DNA of 64,000 bases, taken from Quillaja saponaria. Taxonomy: Eukaryota > Streptophyta > Magnoliopsida > Fabales > Quillajaceae. Below, one piece after another: positions 25,192-37,796 of the stretch (positions within the stretch are counted from its first letter, which is position 1; each line of letters starts with the position of its first letter). Made by a program: the position numbers and the translations under genes. The stretch spans positions 35,275,235-35,339,234 of the forward strand of contig CM055607.1 in assembly GCA_029379385.1 (NCBI GenBank), written 5' to 3'. The notes below the pieces were generated by a model. It had not been told where the DNA came from, searched no databases, and worked only from the letters and a program-made list of their open reading frames with translations.

Positions 25192-26840
25192 ATGGCCAGC
25201 ATCAGCTTCATTTTTGCTATTATTGGTACTTCTCTTTTAATTTCTGTCACTTTTAGTTTCTACTAAATTCTAATTCTTGTTTTTGTGAATTTTTTTTTTC
25301 TGCAGGCAATGTAATCTCCATACTGGTTTTTGCTTCTCCCATGTATGTAATACCAACAAATCAATGAATTATTGCTACTTTTTTTTTTTTTTTTCAAGTT
25401 AATATCTTTACTCTTAATTAAAAATAAAAAATATGTAAGTAGATAAAGATAGCATTGTAGCTTAATTATCACATATATACCAATTAAGTAATTAATTATG
25501 GTTTTATTTTTTTTTCTTTTTAGCAAAACATTTCGGCTAGTTGTGAAGAAGAAATCAACAGAGAATTACAAGGTAGCTCCATATATAACAACGTTATTGA
25601 GCACAAGTTTATGGAGTTTCTATGGACTTCTCAAGCCCGACGGTCTACTTGTTGTCACTGTTAATGGTGCTGGTGCTGTCTTGCAATTCATCTATGTCAT
25701 TCTCTTCCTCATCTATGCTCCCAAGGATAAGAAGGTAAATTAACCTCACACAATCTCGATTTTGAATCACGACATATAAATTTGATCTTGAGATTTTATC
25801 AATTGAACCGACTGAACCGTGATATAACATTACCTTATGTATAGGTTAAGACAGCACAATTGGCTGGGCATATTGAATGTGGGATTCCTTGGGGCAGTGA
25901 TTTTAGTAACACTTTTGGCTCTCCATGGAAGCAAGAGACTTACTTTGGTTGGAGTATTATGCACAGGATTAACCGTAGGCATGTATGCATCACCACTTTC
26001 AGTCATGGTAATTAATTAATTAAGAGCTGTAATTAATGATCATCTTGTTCTTTCTTTTAATTTTTATCTTAAATACTAACACTAATCCCGGATTTTTAAA
26101 AATATTTATTTGTGTATGATAAATAGAGAACGGTGATTAAGACGCAGAGCGTGGAATACATGCCATTTTTACTCTCATTTTTCTTGTTTCTTAATGCTGG
26201 AATATGGACAGCGTATGCCATTCTCGTTAGTGATTATTACATTGGGGTATGTTTCTCTTGATCTCTCTCTTAATTTTTTTTTGAATTATTAGTTGGCGCA
26301 TTAGGACTTAATAGAGGACATAATTCTCAAATTTTGAATTAGAAGAAAAATTTGTTCTAATATAATGAAAAACAATATAATAGAATAGTGAATCAAAAGA
26401 AGAAGAGGTTAGAGGAGATAAATTACGTCATAGTTTTAGTTTATGAATAATAATGTTATATTATATTTATTACTAATTATCAGATAGCAAATGCAATTGG
26501 GTTCCTGTTGGGCTCAGCCCAGCTCATAATCTATGTGATCTACAAAAACAAGTCAACAGTATCTGCAAAATCAAAGAAGGAGTTGGAAGAAGAAGGTTCA
26601 GTGACTTTGGTGAAAGAAGCATCTATTGAGATGATGCAAGCATATGATGAAGATGAAGATGATGACAATGATGCTAACAAATCCAGCTTGAAAGATGGAA
26701 GGCTCATCAATGTCCTGAGAAAAGGAAAAAGTCTTCCAAAACCTACACTTGGTCGACAACAAAGCATGAAAAAGATCCTCAAAACACTTTCAGTCGGTGC
26801 TTATAATTTACCCTCTAGTTGGGTTCACCAAGATGCATGA
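25192..26840 (+). CDS. SWEET sugar transporter, clade IV (SWEET16/17-like), with a frame anomaly
   Basis: Bidirectional sugar uniporter; clade IV members act at the vacuole on fructose and glucose. Exons: 25192-25225, 25306-25342, 25524-25734, 25845-26007, 26127-26246 and 26484-26840. Seven membrane segments are visible in two MtN3 repeats (IIGNVISILVFASP, YITTLLSTSLWSFYG, ILNVGFLGAVILVTLLA, GMYASPLSVM, PFLLSFFLFLNAGIWTAYA, IGFLLGSAQLIIYVIY), followed by a long acidic/basic cytosolic tail with SLPKPTLGRQQSMKKIL. In exon 4 the expected KVKTAQLAG start (25845) runs out of frame because of one extra base in the GGG at 25866-25868. Splicing instead to the AG ending at 25854 restores the frame (303 aa, KHNWLGILNVGF). 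With the base removed the protein has 306 aa. Confidence 0.88.
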
Positions 26841-27689
26841 TGACGGATTAAAAATGAAGAAATTAAAGGGCCACCCTTCATTTTGTATAAATCATTGACA
26901 TATGATGTCTTTGTATGTACCTACCTTCACACGATAATATGACATGTATTAGATACCAAGCAAATATCATCTTTCCTTTATTATTGTCAAGATAATATAA
27001 GAATTGACAATAAACCATAATTGTGAAATTAGTTTAAGGTAAGGTAAGAAATAAAAAATGAGACAAATGAGTGGAGAGAGAATGAATGGGGAACATAATT
27101 TATGTATTAAATAAATAACGTCGAAGATAACTGTTATGATTGATTAAAATTAATTAACTATCTCAATCATATCATCAAAATATGAACCTAAAAATTGAAG
27201 TCTTCTACTATTATAAAAAGTGAATGATCTAGTAAGCATAATACATATCCATAAAGAAAAATATTAGTAGTAGATAAGTCAATTGTCAAATCATGTATAT
27301 TATTACTTTTTTTTTATGTCTTTTTATCTTTTTCATTTGTTTCTTTTTTTAAAATTTCTTCAACTAGTAGACGAAGATAAGATTGATTAGATGATTTATC
27401 TTTTTAAAAATTGTTCATTTTTAAGACGATAATTTTTAATTTTTTTGTTACGTCAGAAAGTAATGAAACAGACAAAGAAACCTAACAAGTAAAAGTTTCA
27501 CGAGCTGCATCAACAATCAAATGAACCTCCAGGGAAGGTGAAGGACAGTCCCAAATGTGAAGATCACTGTTGACAGTTTGTCATGGTTTGACAAGATGGT
27601 CAGCACTGAAATTCGTCTCCCTATAAATAATAATTTATTTTTACTTTAGTTTTTTTATATCTTAAGAAAACAAAAGATATAATTACAAA

Positions 27690-28760
27690 AACAAGATTGT
27701 GGCTGAGATGGACAGCGATGGACTTCGAAGCATTTTCAAAAACATGACGCTTGTTTAGCAATATAGAGAAGGAATGAATTGGTAACTAAACTATGAATTA
27801 TGTCCAAATCAACACTCGCTCTAAATGAACTTTTGAATTCACTTTTTGAAGGCATCAATTCAAAAATTAGTTTGTGAGTAGCTCAACAAATTATATGATA
27901 TCCATCTATCAAACAAAATTAAACTATAAATTAATGGGAAAAAAAATGTTTTTATCTGTCAAAGCATTCTTTCTAGCATAAGTACTTCCTTTTTTTATAT
28001 TATACATCAAAAATAACTTACATTAACACTTTTTGTGCTCTTTCTTTTAGAATAAGACATTGTTCATATGTACAATGAAAGATACAAAAATATTATCAAG
28101 CCCGGAGTAAAGATATATTTATTCAGAGCATATTATGTATTGATAATATTTACAATTTAAACCACATCAAATGAATAAACAATTCATAATTAAAGAGAAA
28201 TTAATTATAAATTAGTTGATGTTCGAATTAATGGGATATGAGCTCACGCAAATTGTTTGACATGATTTTTCTTTTTAAAAAAAAGAAAATTGTAAGTTAG
28301 AGATTCAATTTTTCAGGTCTAGTTTTTCATATGTTGGGATAAAAAATATATAGTTATAAACACAAGGTAGTGGCAAAGATTCATAGCAATTGACTTTTAA
28401 AGAAATTTCAGAAACATGACGCTTGTCTAGCAATATAGAGATGGAAATAATTAGTAACTAAACTACAAGTGATGTCCAAATCGATCCCACTCTGTTATAT
28501 GCACATAAAATTTTAGTTAGTGAGTCTCTCAACAAATTATTATACGTTATCCTTCTATATATCAAAATTCAACTATAAAATTAATGGGAAAAACAAATAG
28601 TTGTATCTGTCAAAGTATTCTTGCTAGCTTAAGTACATCCTTTTCTATTTTATTTATTATTATACATCAAAAACAACTTACATCAGCACTTTGTGTGCAC
28701 TTACTTTTAGAATAAGCTATTGTTCATATGTACAAGGCAAAATACAAAAAATATTATAAG
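27690..28760. repeat. Diverged tandem duplication, offset about 672 bp
   Basis: 27690-28110 and 28357-28760 share AACATGACGCTTGT(T/C)TAGCA, then GTAACTAAACTA, TTAATGGGAAAA, and the end phrase TATTGTTCATATGTACAA. Identity is moderate with several indels. No frame is conserved, so this is probably a non-coding duplicated or mobile sequence. Confidence 0.65.
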
Positions 28761-29230
28761 CCACACATGATATATATATATATATATATTAGTTTAATAA
28801 TTACCAATTACCTCAGCCGCTCATTTAGTAAATACAACTCTTTCATTATTTTATCTCTTACAAAAATTATTCACCAATTGCTTAAACACATGCATTGACT
28901 AATATATATAAGTTTTCGTGACACACGCAACTCTTATGAATAATATTTATGATATATAAATATATGTTAATTAACAATTAATGTCAATATTAAGAAATAA
29001 ATTTACAAAATAATTTAAACATATAATATTTTTTTTTAAAATTCTAAGATGGAGGAAAATTACTGCACTAATATTATAAGCATAAAACACTATACTCTTA
29101 ATATTTATTTTCATTCATAGCATTTTAGAATAAATTAATTTATAATATTATAATTATTTATAACTTATTAAATTAAAAATTTAGAAATTCAATATTAATT
29201 ACTATTGATATATATAGTTATTGACAAATT

Positions 29231-30070
29231 ATGGATTTGTTAATATTGAGAAGAATTAGGATAAAAAAATCAATACTCATAAAATAATTACAATTATATT
29301 AATGTTAAAATAGCAAAAAATTATGAAAGTAGTAGAATAAAAATATAATATTTGAAGCAAATTAACAATTAAAAAATATTTATCTAATAGTAAAAACTCA
29401 TAGAGAATTTAAGAAAATAAAATTTCTTCCATTAAAAATTAAAACAACAATGTATAATTATGGAAACTATACTCTAAATATTGAAGATTTCAATATAACT
29501 AATATTGACATATAATTATTGAAAATATATATATTTTTATTATATAAAATTTAAACAACAATATTATAATCATGAAAACTATACTCCTAGTATTTTTTTA
29601 ATTCATAAAATTTTTTTAAATTTTAATTCTTAAATCTGAGAAGAACTAAACAAAAAAAAAATTAAGGTTATTAGGTACTTATTAATTAATAAAAAATTAG
29701 AACTTCAATTTTAATTGCTATTGATATATATTTATTGAAAAATTATAAATTTATTAATATTGAGAAGAATTAGTAAAACATAAATCAATAGTACTAAAAT
29801 AATTCTAATTATATTGATATTAAAATAGAGAAATAAGAGGAAAAAAGTAATAAAATAAAATAAAATTAAAATAGTAGGTCTATTTAAAGCAAAATAAAAA
29901 CTAAACATAACTATGTAATAATACAAACTCATAAGGATATAAAAGGAGAGAATTAGTTAAAAAAAATCAATAGTCTTAAAATAATTATAATTTTATTAAT
30001 ATTAAAATAGAGAAAAAATAAATAATAATAATAATTTATTTAAAATAAAATAACAATTGAACATGATTAT
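29231..30070. repeat. Three diverged copies of an AT-rich unit
   Basis: Copies start near 29245, 29755 and 29945. Each has (G)AGAAGAATTAG followed by AAATCAATA, AAAATAATT(A/C)(T/C)AATT and TTAAAATAG(A/C). Coding potential is absent. Origin unknown. Confidence 0.5.
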
Positions 30071-30455
30071 GTAATAAAATAAAGTGAGAAAATGAAAAAA
30101 ATTTGCCTCTAGTAGAATAATAGATCACTACTCAGATTGTAATAGTATTTTGGGCCATAGAATACTAGATACACTTAGATTTTGACTTAGCCTTCAAACA
30201 CTTGGCATTGGCCCATATTTTCTTTTTGGGCCAATGCCCATAAAACTGAACTTTCTGCGGTCTCTTACCGAGGGAGAGGACGACTAGTAGTTGGAAGTTG
30301 GAACTTCAGACAGGAATTGATTAAGGAAGACAGCAGGAAAGGCACTGTGGCAGAGAGCAGACACGCAAAGAAATTAGAGAGAATATAGAGAGTGTGACCA
30401 AAGCACTAGAGAGTGGCTGAGTGAGAGTGAGAGTGAGAGAGAGGGGCAGATAAAG

Positions 30456-30962
30456 ATGGGTTTTTTCTTCACCCAAAGATCTAATCTTTCATTGACAATT
30501 TTATTCTTCATTTTTCTAAGTTGGGCATCCTTATCAACCCCAAAGCCTTCAGCTTATGAAATCCTTGAAGACTACAACTTTCCAATTGGTCTTCTCCCCA
30601 GAGGGGTAATTGACTATGATCTCGACTCATCTATTGGAAAATTTTCTGCTTTCCGGAATGGTAGTTGTAGCTTTTTCCTGGACGGATCGTACCAGTTGAA
30701 GTATAAATCCACCATTAAAGGGTATATATCCCAAGGTAAGCTTTCAAAATTGGAGGGTGTTAGTGTGAAGCTGCTTTTCTTTTGGGTAGACATTGTTGAG
30801 GTCCTACGGAGCGGCAGCGACCTTCAATTCTCAGTTGGAATTACGGGTGCAGATTTCCCGATTGATAATTTTGTGGAGTCTCCTCAATGTGGGTGTGGAT
30901 TAAATTGCAATGATGGGCAAATAAGCAAGCTCAGAAAGAGTCCTTTCTTATCATTTTATTGA
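30456..30962 (+). CDS. DUF538 family secreted protein
   Basis: Single-exon gene of 168 aa. It has an N-terminal signal peptide (about residues 1-28, hydrophobic LSLTILFFIFLSWASL), then the DUF538 fold beginning with the family signature YEILEDYNFPIGLLPRGV. The beta-rich body includes SCSFFLDGSYQLKYKSTIKGYI and VSVKLLFFWVDIVEVLR, and the domain end is cysteine-containing (CGCGLNC). DUF538 proteins resemble the bactericidal/permeability-increasing fold and are stress-induced; their biochemical role is unsettled. The chosen ATG begins the signal peptide and follows a purine-rich leader. Confidence 0.9.
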   Translation: MGFFFTQRSNLSLTILFFIFLSWASLSTPKPSAYEILEDYNFPIGLLPRGVIDYDLDSSIGKFSAFRNGSCSFFLDGSYQLKYKSTIKGYISQGKLSKLEGVSVKLLFFWVDIVEVLRSGSDLQFSVGITGADFPIDNFVESPQCGCGLNCNDGQISKLRKSPFLSFY

Positions 30963-33927
30963 AAGAGAATCTTTGTTTCTGAGTATTTATTTTTTCTTTT
31001 CCCCATTTTTTTTGGGTTGTAGAACAGACTTTGCTTTGATCATTACCAGGGTATAATTGAATATTGTCAAATCATGGATGTGTGTTTGGTTGAAATTATA
31101 TGACACGCAGTTAAGGTGATTGTTATTATTGGTTATTTTATCATTTCTGGCCTCTTGCTTGATTTTGGTAGTTTCACTTTCCTGCTATAGCCATTGCAAT
31201 TCATCTTTGACAAACAGGTATGTTATCTGATGTGGCTTGCAAGTATGTATAAGGGAGGCACAACCATGTTGCACAATTTTGAAAGTTGACATAACGAGAA
31301 ATAGTCTAACATCTCTCTGTTGTTTCATTGTTCTTAAATTATAGAGCACTAGTTTTTGGTCCCATTAATACCATAGGGCCTTCATAGTTCCTGCAGAAAC
31401 TGTAGCAATTCCCTTGGTTTCAGAATTTCTAAGGTTTACTGAGGTTGATGAACCTGATTCTTATTGGAAAATAAAAAAGTATTAAGATGATATCTATAAT
31501 CGAACCCCCCCCGGCCGCCGCCAAAAAAAAAAACAACAACTGTGGAGACCATTCAGGATTTCTGGATAGCTGATATGTAGGTTGACTGACTCACAGTTAG
31601 GCGGGAATGATGTCAAGTGAACTTGCAGACTGGCTTTTCTTCCCATGAAGGGAAGTTATTGTGGAAGTTGCTGTGCACCAGCATCTCCTCTATACTTGAC
31701 AGTTAACAAATTGTAAGTGGCTGGCATTGCATTGCTTGACTGAGATATAGTACAGTTTCTGCAGTCAAACTCTGATTTCTTGGATATATCTGGAAAATTT
31801 TCTTTGATTTTTGTATATATATAATGTAGCTTGTGAGTTGTGAGTTCCATGTTAGTGTTAATAATACAACCAACTGTTTCCCTTCTTGCTTCTTTTGAAT
31901 TGTTGCCTTTATTCATTATTTCAAGAATTTCTATTTATCTGTAGTATTTGTTGTAGTGAATTTGCAAAAGCGATGTTTAATTTCTCTCCGGCTGTGTATC
32001 CTTTTTGAAAACTTTCAGCTTAGAAACCTGAGATATATCTCCGGAAGTTCTTTATCCCTAATATTTTCCTAACACAAGGTTGGACTTGAATAAGATGGTT
32101 ACCATGGTTAATCGTGTCGTTCCATGACATGTAGTAGTAGACCAGGAAATAGTTTTATGTTATGATTCTTTGACAAAACACAAGCTTTGATGGAAGTTAG
32201 ACGTACACGTACACCCTGCGGAACACTAACTTCTTTGAGTTTTGCGTACCTGTTTGTGCATAGTTGTGTAATAGAATCATTTCAATTGATCTTACAGACA
32301 ATAATAACTCTTGACAAGGTTAATATTTGACATTATGGACATCCACTTCATGTTCAACACTTGTTCATCAATATGCAGAATTATTCAAGCTCTTAGAACA
32401 ATGTCAATCAAGCAAGATTAATTGTTATGCACATTACCAGTAACATAGACGAACAAAGTCGAGTCACTTTTACTCCTCCAGGTTTATCGTCTTCCTTAAC
32501 AGCTAGATTTATAGCTTTAAATTTGTGAAGTACAGGTTCTGATAGTTGCCTCAGTTCGGTTCACTTGCTGTGCAAGTATTGTTATTTGAAGTCTCAAATG
32601 TTATTCTATTTTCATATCTGCATACCATGTTGCTTGTTGTAGGCTGAGTTTGATCATTGAACAGGTGACCATAACAGCTGGGTATTAGTTATCACTTTAT
32701 ACAAGTAACTTTTTTTCATTGATTTCTATATTTGACATTCGAATTTATTTGGATTAAAGATGCAGTTCAATACCATGAGAGGATGCATTGTTTTTATGAA
32801 GAACTGCATGCCATGAAATCTCCAAAATTGTGATACACTGCACCAATATCAGCATGGATGTGAGTAATGACTGCCACTTCGTCTTTCTCGTTTTGTAAGA
32901 GGGGGATATAGACATGTATCCAAGTTTTACTTCAACTGTGGACAGAACTTTTCAAAGGACGAGGCTTTCTTAGCCAAAAATAGACTGTCTGTCACAACAT
33001 GTTCTGATACTTTATCTTTGCCCATTATTCCATTTCCACCACTCTTTCTGCTCATGCAGAGTTATGAGCTGGCTTATGCCTCTGTTACACTCTGAATGAA
33101 ACAGATATAATTAAATTTATTTTTACGTAATTTTCTCCCACAAATGAAACTAATTAATTAGTTCGAGTTATATTTGTAATGTTTCTTGTTTTTTTTAATT
33201 TATTTGAAGTTTGACTGAAACAATATAATATAATATTAAACAGAACTAGACACTAATTAGTCTAAATACCTATTATTATTTCAAACTATTTTAATTATGC
33301 TTACCTCATGCCTCATGTCATGGGACGACATAGGAGTACGAAGGTTATTATATAATGATACTGACTGGTTTGGTATAGCTTCACCAATAGTAGCTCTCCA
33401 CGTGGTGTACTGTTGTTGAATAACATGCGCCTGTTTCAATCCGCGCCATTTAGTTACCCGCCTTTGAAGGTTTCAACCGTATTGAATCTACTTGGCTTTG
33501 GCAAATAGTTTTTTTTTTTTATATGGAAAATTCTTAGTTTTAGAATAAAACTCATGTGTCCAAACCCACGAAAGAAGAAAGAAGAAAAAAGAAAAAGAAA
33601 AAAGAAAAATTGACATTCCAACCGTATCCATGATCTAACTTTTCTAAATCCAACATATATACCCTTCTATCTCTTAGTTGAGTCATGTTGTCCATCTATA
33701 TATTCCAATTTTAACAACTATATAAATTCTTGGGTTCTTTTTGTTGACCCTCTTTTTTTCTTTTCCAAAAATTTGAGCTTTTGATACGTTTGTGCCGATT
33801 TAGCAGCTACCCATCTATGAATTCTTCTCCCTTTTTGACCAGCTGTGGCATTTGATTCCAATATCCGAATTTAGCTATTCGCTCTGGGTTTCTTTTTGTT
33901 TCTCTCTCTCTGTGTAAGGATCAGGAG
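30963..33927. other. Intergenic region between DUF538 and PP1 genes
   Basis: It holds the DUF538 3' region, then 2.5 kb without a supported gene. A short GC blip (CCCCCCCCGGCCGCCGCC) lies at about 31506-31523 and a purine tract at 33566-33610. The last 30 bp before 33928 are CT-repeat leader. The open frame at 31656-31916 (minus) has no recognisable content. Confidence 0.5.
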
Positions 33928-36900
33928 ATGATGATGATGACAATGGAGGGGATGATGGATAAAGGGGTCCTTGATGATGTTATAAGGAGGCTACTAGAAG
34001 GGAAAGGGGGAAAGCAGGTGCAGCTCTCAGAGGCAGAGATCCGTCAACTTTGCGTCAACGCTCGCCAAATCTTCCTCTCCGAGCCCAATCTCCTTGATGT
34101 CCATGCTCCGATTCGCATCTGCGGTCAGCTCTCTGGTCCATGTCCTTTGTTCCCTTGTAAAATTATGTTGTACTGATTTTAAATTTTGTGTTTGTGGGTG
34201 ATTACATTAAGGATTGGGTGGAAATCTATTATTTTGTCAATGGAGATTTAGGGTATAAAATCGAAATTGGGTTTTTCACAAATTTGAAATGATTTTTTTA
34301 TTAGCGAGGTTGAAGCTTAACTAATCGATATGTTAGATGCCTGAATTTTGTTTAACAAATAACCAGTATTAATTTCTTTTCTGGAGGGATTGTGAATTGA
34401 GAGGTGGGATGAAAAATCTAAACTTTATTGCTGCACTCGGTATTTTTTTTATGATTGGGAAGGTCTCCTGGCAGAGAGGACGCCACACTAGCTTCCCATG
34501 TCACAATGATTGGTTCATTGCAGACACCAACTCACTTAATCCTGCTAAATTGCATGACTTACCCTTTGAAATTGGATATTATTATACTAACTTGTCTGCT
34601 CAAATGGAACTTGGTTCTCTCATCAGGGATATAATATAGTAAATGTTGCTTTTAAACTACATTAGAGGATAGTGTAGTCAACTAATCCATTTAAGACTGA
34701 ATCTAGTAATAAGCTTTGGGAGCACCAAGCCAGCTAACAACTCTATACCACTACTTCAGCAAATGTTTTTATCTTCCTGCAAAGAAAGAAGAAAAGAGGA
34801 AGACCTAATAAAAAATGGGCTCTTCCCTTTCTTTTTTCTTTCTTTGGTTTATCATTCATGGTCCTAAAGTTGATGCCCTCTCTATAGCCCCTTTGTCATT
34901 CTGCAATATTTTTTTGGCGCAACTGATCCTATCTCAATCTGCAGACTTTATAGTTCATTTGTATTAACTGCAGGGCACCATTTGCAGTTGAGATGTATCT
35001 GGAGTTTAGGAATAACTTCTCTCTATCTCCCCCTGGTCCTAATATTTTGATTATCTTGCAGGTGATATACACGGGCAGTACCAAGACTTACTGAGGCTTT
35101 TTGAATATGGCGGCTACCCTCCCACTGCAAACTATTTGTTTCTTGGAGATTATGTAGATAGGGGGAAGCAAAGTTTGGAGACAATATGTTTGCTTCTAGC
35201 CTACAAAATAAGATATCCAGACAAAGTATTTCTCTTGAGAGGAAATCATGAAGATGCAAAGATAAACAGGATTTATGGTTTTTATGATGAATGTAAAAGG
35301 AGGTTTAATGTTAGGTTATGGAAGATATTTACCGACTGCTTTAACTGTTTGCCTGTGGCTGCACTCATTGATGACAAAATACTTTGTATGCATGGGGGAC
35401 TGTCTCCAGAGTTGGAAAGATTGGATCAGATAAAGGAACTTCAAAGGCCTACTGACATTCCAGATAATGGTCTCCTTTGTGATCTGCTTTGGTCTGATCC
35501 TGATGCTAACGTTCAGGGCTGGGCAGATAGTGATCCGTGGCGTCTCATGTACTTTTGGACCTGATACAGTAGCAGAATTTTTGGACAAGAATGATCTTGA
35601 TCTCATTTGCCGAGGTCACCAGGTAAGCTTATGTCTTGAGCAGGCTGCACTGCACTGTTTATAGAATATACTTGTGTTATACTGGCAAGCCAAATTCTTT
35701 TCACTATTATGTTATATTTTTCTAGTTGCTTGATAAAATTCAAATAGATTCAATTCAAAAGCAGAATACCTAGGTGCAAATTGATCCAAAAGAAAGTCCT
35801 CTGGAAACTATTATATGAATATGAGCCTAGCTCGTCAAAGTGGAAACCTACATGCATGTCAGATTTTTTTTTTCTTCAAGAAAATAATAATAACAGTGGC
35901 TTCTTGACTATTAATTTCCGGTGCATCCCCACAATGTATCATCAAGAGATGTTACAAAAAAAAAAAAAAAAAAAAAAGTTGTTAATAACATTTAGGGTCA
36001 ATTGTACTTTACCCCATGAACTACAATCTATTTACTTTGCACTCCTTGAACTATCGAGTTGGGACATAATCCCAGTACTTGAGCTGTAGTTAGATAACAA
36101 CCTTCAGTCATCCAAATCACCCCTTAACTCTTATTGATCAACCTCAAAACCCTAGATTGACCTTGTTATAAGTTTTCTATTTCTTCCCGTTTCTTCCTCT
36201 GTGTATTCCCACAATTAGGATGCATGTTATAATTTCCCATCACAGTTGTAAATTTACTGTCAATAAACTCCAACGATGTCAGGTTTATTAGTCTCTTTCC
36301 CTTGCTGCTGTGTTAGTAAGGATGATGATTCTGATCTCATCTGTTGGTGATGATGAGCTCTGCATATCTAGCTAGCTGTAGACTGACCCCATCTCTACAA
36401 AATTCATCTCATAGTGATACCAACCTTGTGCCCACTTCTTAATACTAATTTTCTTGAAAACTGATCTCATAGTAGCCATTGTTCTTCCAGATTTAGGGTG
36501 CTGTAAATCTAATGCCTACTATGAGATTAGTTTTCAACAACTAAAGCATTTCAGTATAGTAGTTTTTAATTTAGTGTGCTCATTCAACTATAAGAATCTC
36601 TATAATATAATGAAAAGAGAATCCGGGCAGTGGTTTCAAATTCTTTTTGAACCAAAAATCTGACAATAAAGGACAACTTTGTCAGGCACTAAAATGCCCC
36701 AAGTTTCTCTACAATTACAATTCTTGTCTGACATGAATCTAGACCCTAGTCATTGGAGTTGCCAATTCCACTTGATGAAATTCTCCAGATTAAGATTCCT
36801 TTTTTCTTGTTTTGTTTCTAGGTGGTGGAGGATGGATATGAGTTTTTCGCTAAACGAAGACTAGTCACCATATTTTCTGCTCCAAACTATGGTGGGGAGT

Positions 36901-37137
36901 TTGACAATGCTGGTGCACTATTAAGTGTTGATAAATCTCTAGTATGTTCCTTTGAGATTTTGAAACCACTTGAAACTAAAGCATCAGGAAGTGGTTCTAA
37001 TCCATCACGATTGACTCTTAAGAAGGTATGTAATCAGTTATATAATTTTTGTTACGATTTTTATGAATAATCAAAATGGTCTGATCCCTGTTACCTCATC
37101 TTTGTCTGGACAGCCTCCCAAAACTGGAAAGTTCTAA
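33928..37137 (+). CDS. PP1 serine/threonine phosphatase catalytic subunit (TOPP8-like), one-base frameshift
   Basis: Metal-dependent protein phosphatase. Exons: 33928-34123, 35062-35622, 36822-37025 and 37114-37137. The catalytic set is present: GDIHGQ, GDYVDRG, RGNHE, MHGG, CRGHQ and [16 protein letters not shown] in place of the common RGNHEC is known from some plant TOPPs. Exon 2 carries one extra C in CC at 35535-35536: read literally the frame leaves after GWADSD (about residue 223) and stops at 35562-35564. Deleting one C continues perfectly as [20 protein letters not shown] and gives 327 aa. Everything else, including all splice sites, is intact, so sequence error is likelier than a pseudogene. 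By position it matches At5g27840 (TOPP8) or its paralogue TOPP9. Confidence 0.88.
35956..36030. repeat. Poly-A run followed by MITE-like terminus in PP1 intron 2
   Basis: About 22 adenines (35956-35977) are followed shortly by AGGGTCAATTGTACTTTACC (from about 35994). That phrase resembles a terminus that I recall as common in small plant transposons. The partner inverted end was not found. Confidence 0.35.
36454..36537. other. 84-nt foldback in PP1 intron 2
   Basis: The arms 36454-36475 (starts TTGAAAACTG, ends CATAGTAG) and 36516-36537 (starts CTACTATGAG) pair over 22 of 22 positions, with one G:U wobble. The inner AGATTTA and TAAATCT can extend the stem. The size and pairing resemble a miRNA precursor or a tiny MITE. 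I do not recognise the arm as a known miRNA. Confidence 0.6.
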
Positions 37138-37791
37138 TTTTTTTTTTGGAGAAGTCTTTCAGTTCAAATAGGAGTAAGCAAGCTCGCTCATTTTCAAGTT
37201 TGAACATCGTTTGGTAGATGAATTTGCCAGAGAAGAACTTCAACCTTCATCAGTTGGAGCCTTCTGAGAACATAATTGTGCTGGAAACTATACCTGTAAA
37301 TTGACCACATGAGTTTTCTAATGTGCAGGAGCATAGATTATTGCTTTGAAGTTTAAACACCTTTTCTGTCACTTGCTGTGTTCTCTCATGCTAGCATGTA
37401 ATTGTGCAGACGGGTATAGATTGGCCTGCTTGTTTCCCCACCAGTTTTATACCAAATACCATTTCTGGTTGTTTCAGGTGCCTCCTAATAGATCAAATAC
37501 CTGTTGATAGACCATTCAACTTTGTTTCAGATGAACAAGATTTTTTTGTCGATAGATAGAGGGAGATTTTTCATGTTTGAACCTGGTGTTAGGGGATATG
37601 GTATTGATCTGCTAGTTCCTCTTATTCCTCAGATGAACAAGAATACTCATACACTAGTTTGAACTTTACATAGGACATATCATTACTTTATGGTTAAAAT
37701 GTGATTAGTATAAACACAAAGACATTGGTGGTTCATGGTTGAGTACTTGGATCCTTTATGCATGGCAATTAAAATAGGAGCAGTAGCATTC
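37138..37791. other. 3' flank of the PP1 gene
   Basis: Untranslated 3' sequence of the phosphatase gene and spacer up to the TRIM element. No gene seen. Confidence 0.5.
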
Positions 37792-37796
37792 ACTAC

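Larger units (their letters stand above)
26841..30455. other. Long AT-rich intergenic region
   Basis: After the SWEET 3' region there is no gene for 3.6 kb. It contains a diverged tandem duplication (27690-28110 and 28357-28760), a (TA)n run near 28770-28790, and an array of diverged AT-rich repeats (29231-30070). The final 150 bp, with GAGAGTGAGAGTGAGAG near 30420-30440, look like the leader of the DUF538 gene. Confidence 0.5.

Noticed and set aside
31656..31916. 86-codon minus-strand frame in the DUF538-PP1 spacer
   Set aside because: Composition is spacer-like and no family motif is visible.
33566..33610. GAAAGAAGAAA purine tract
   Set aside because: Ordinary low-complexity sequence upstream of the PP1 gene; no structured repeat unit.
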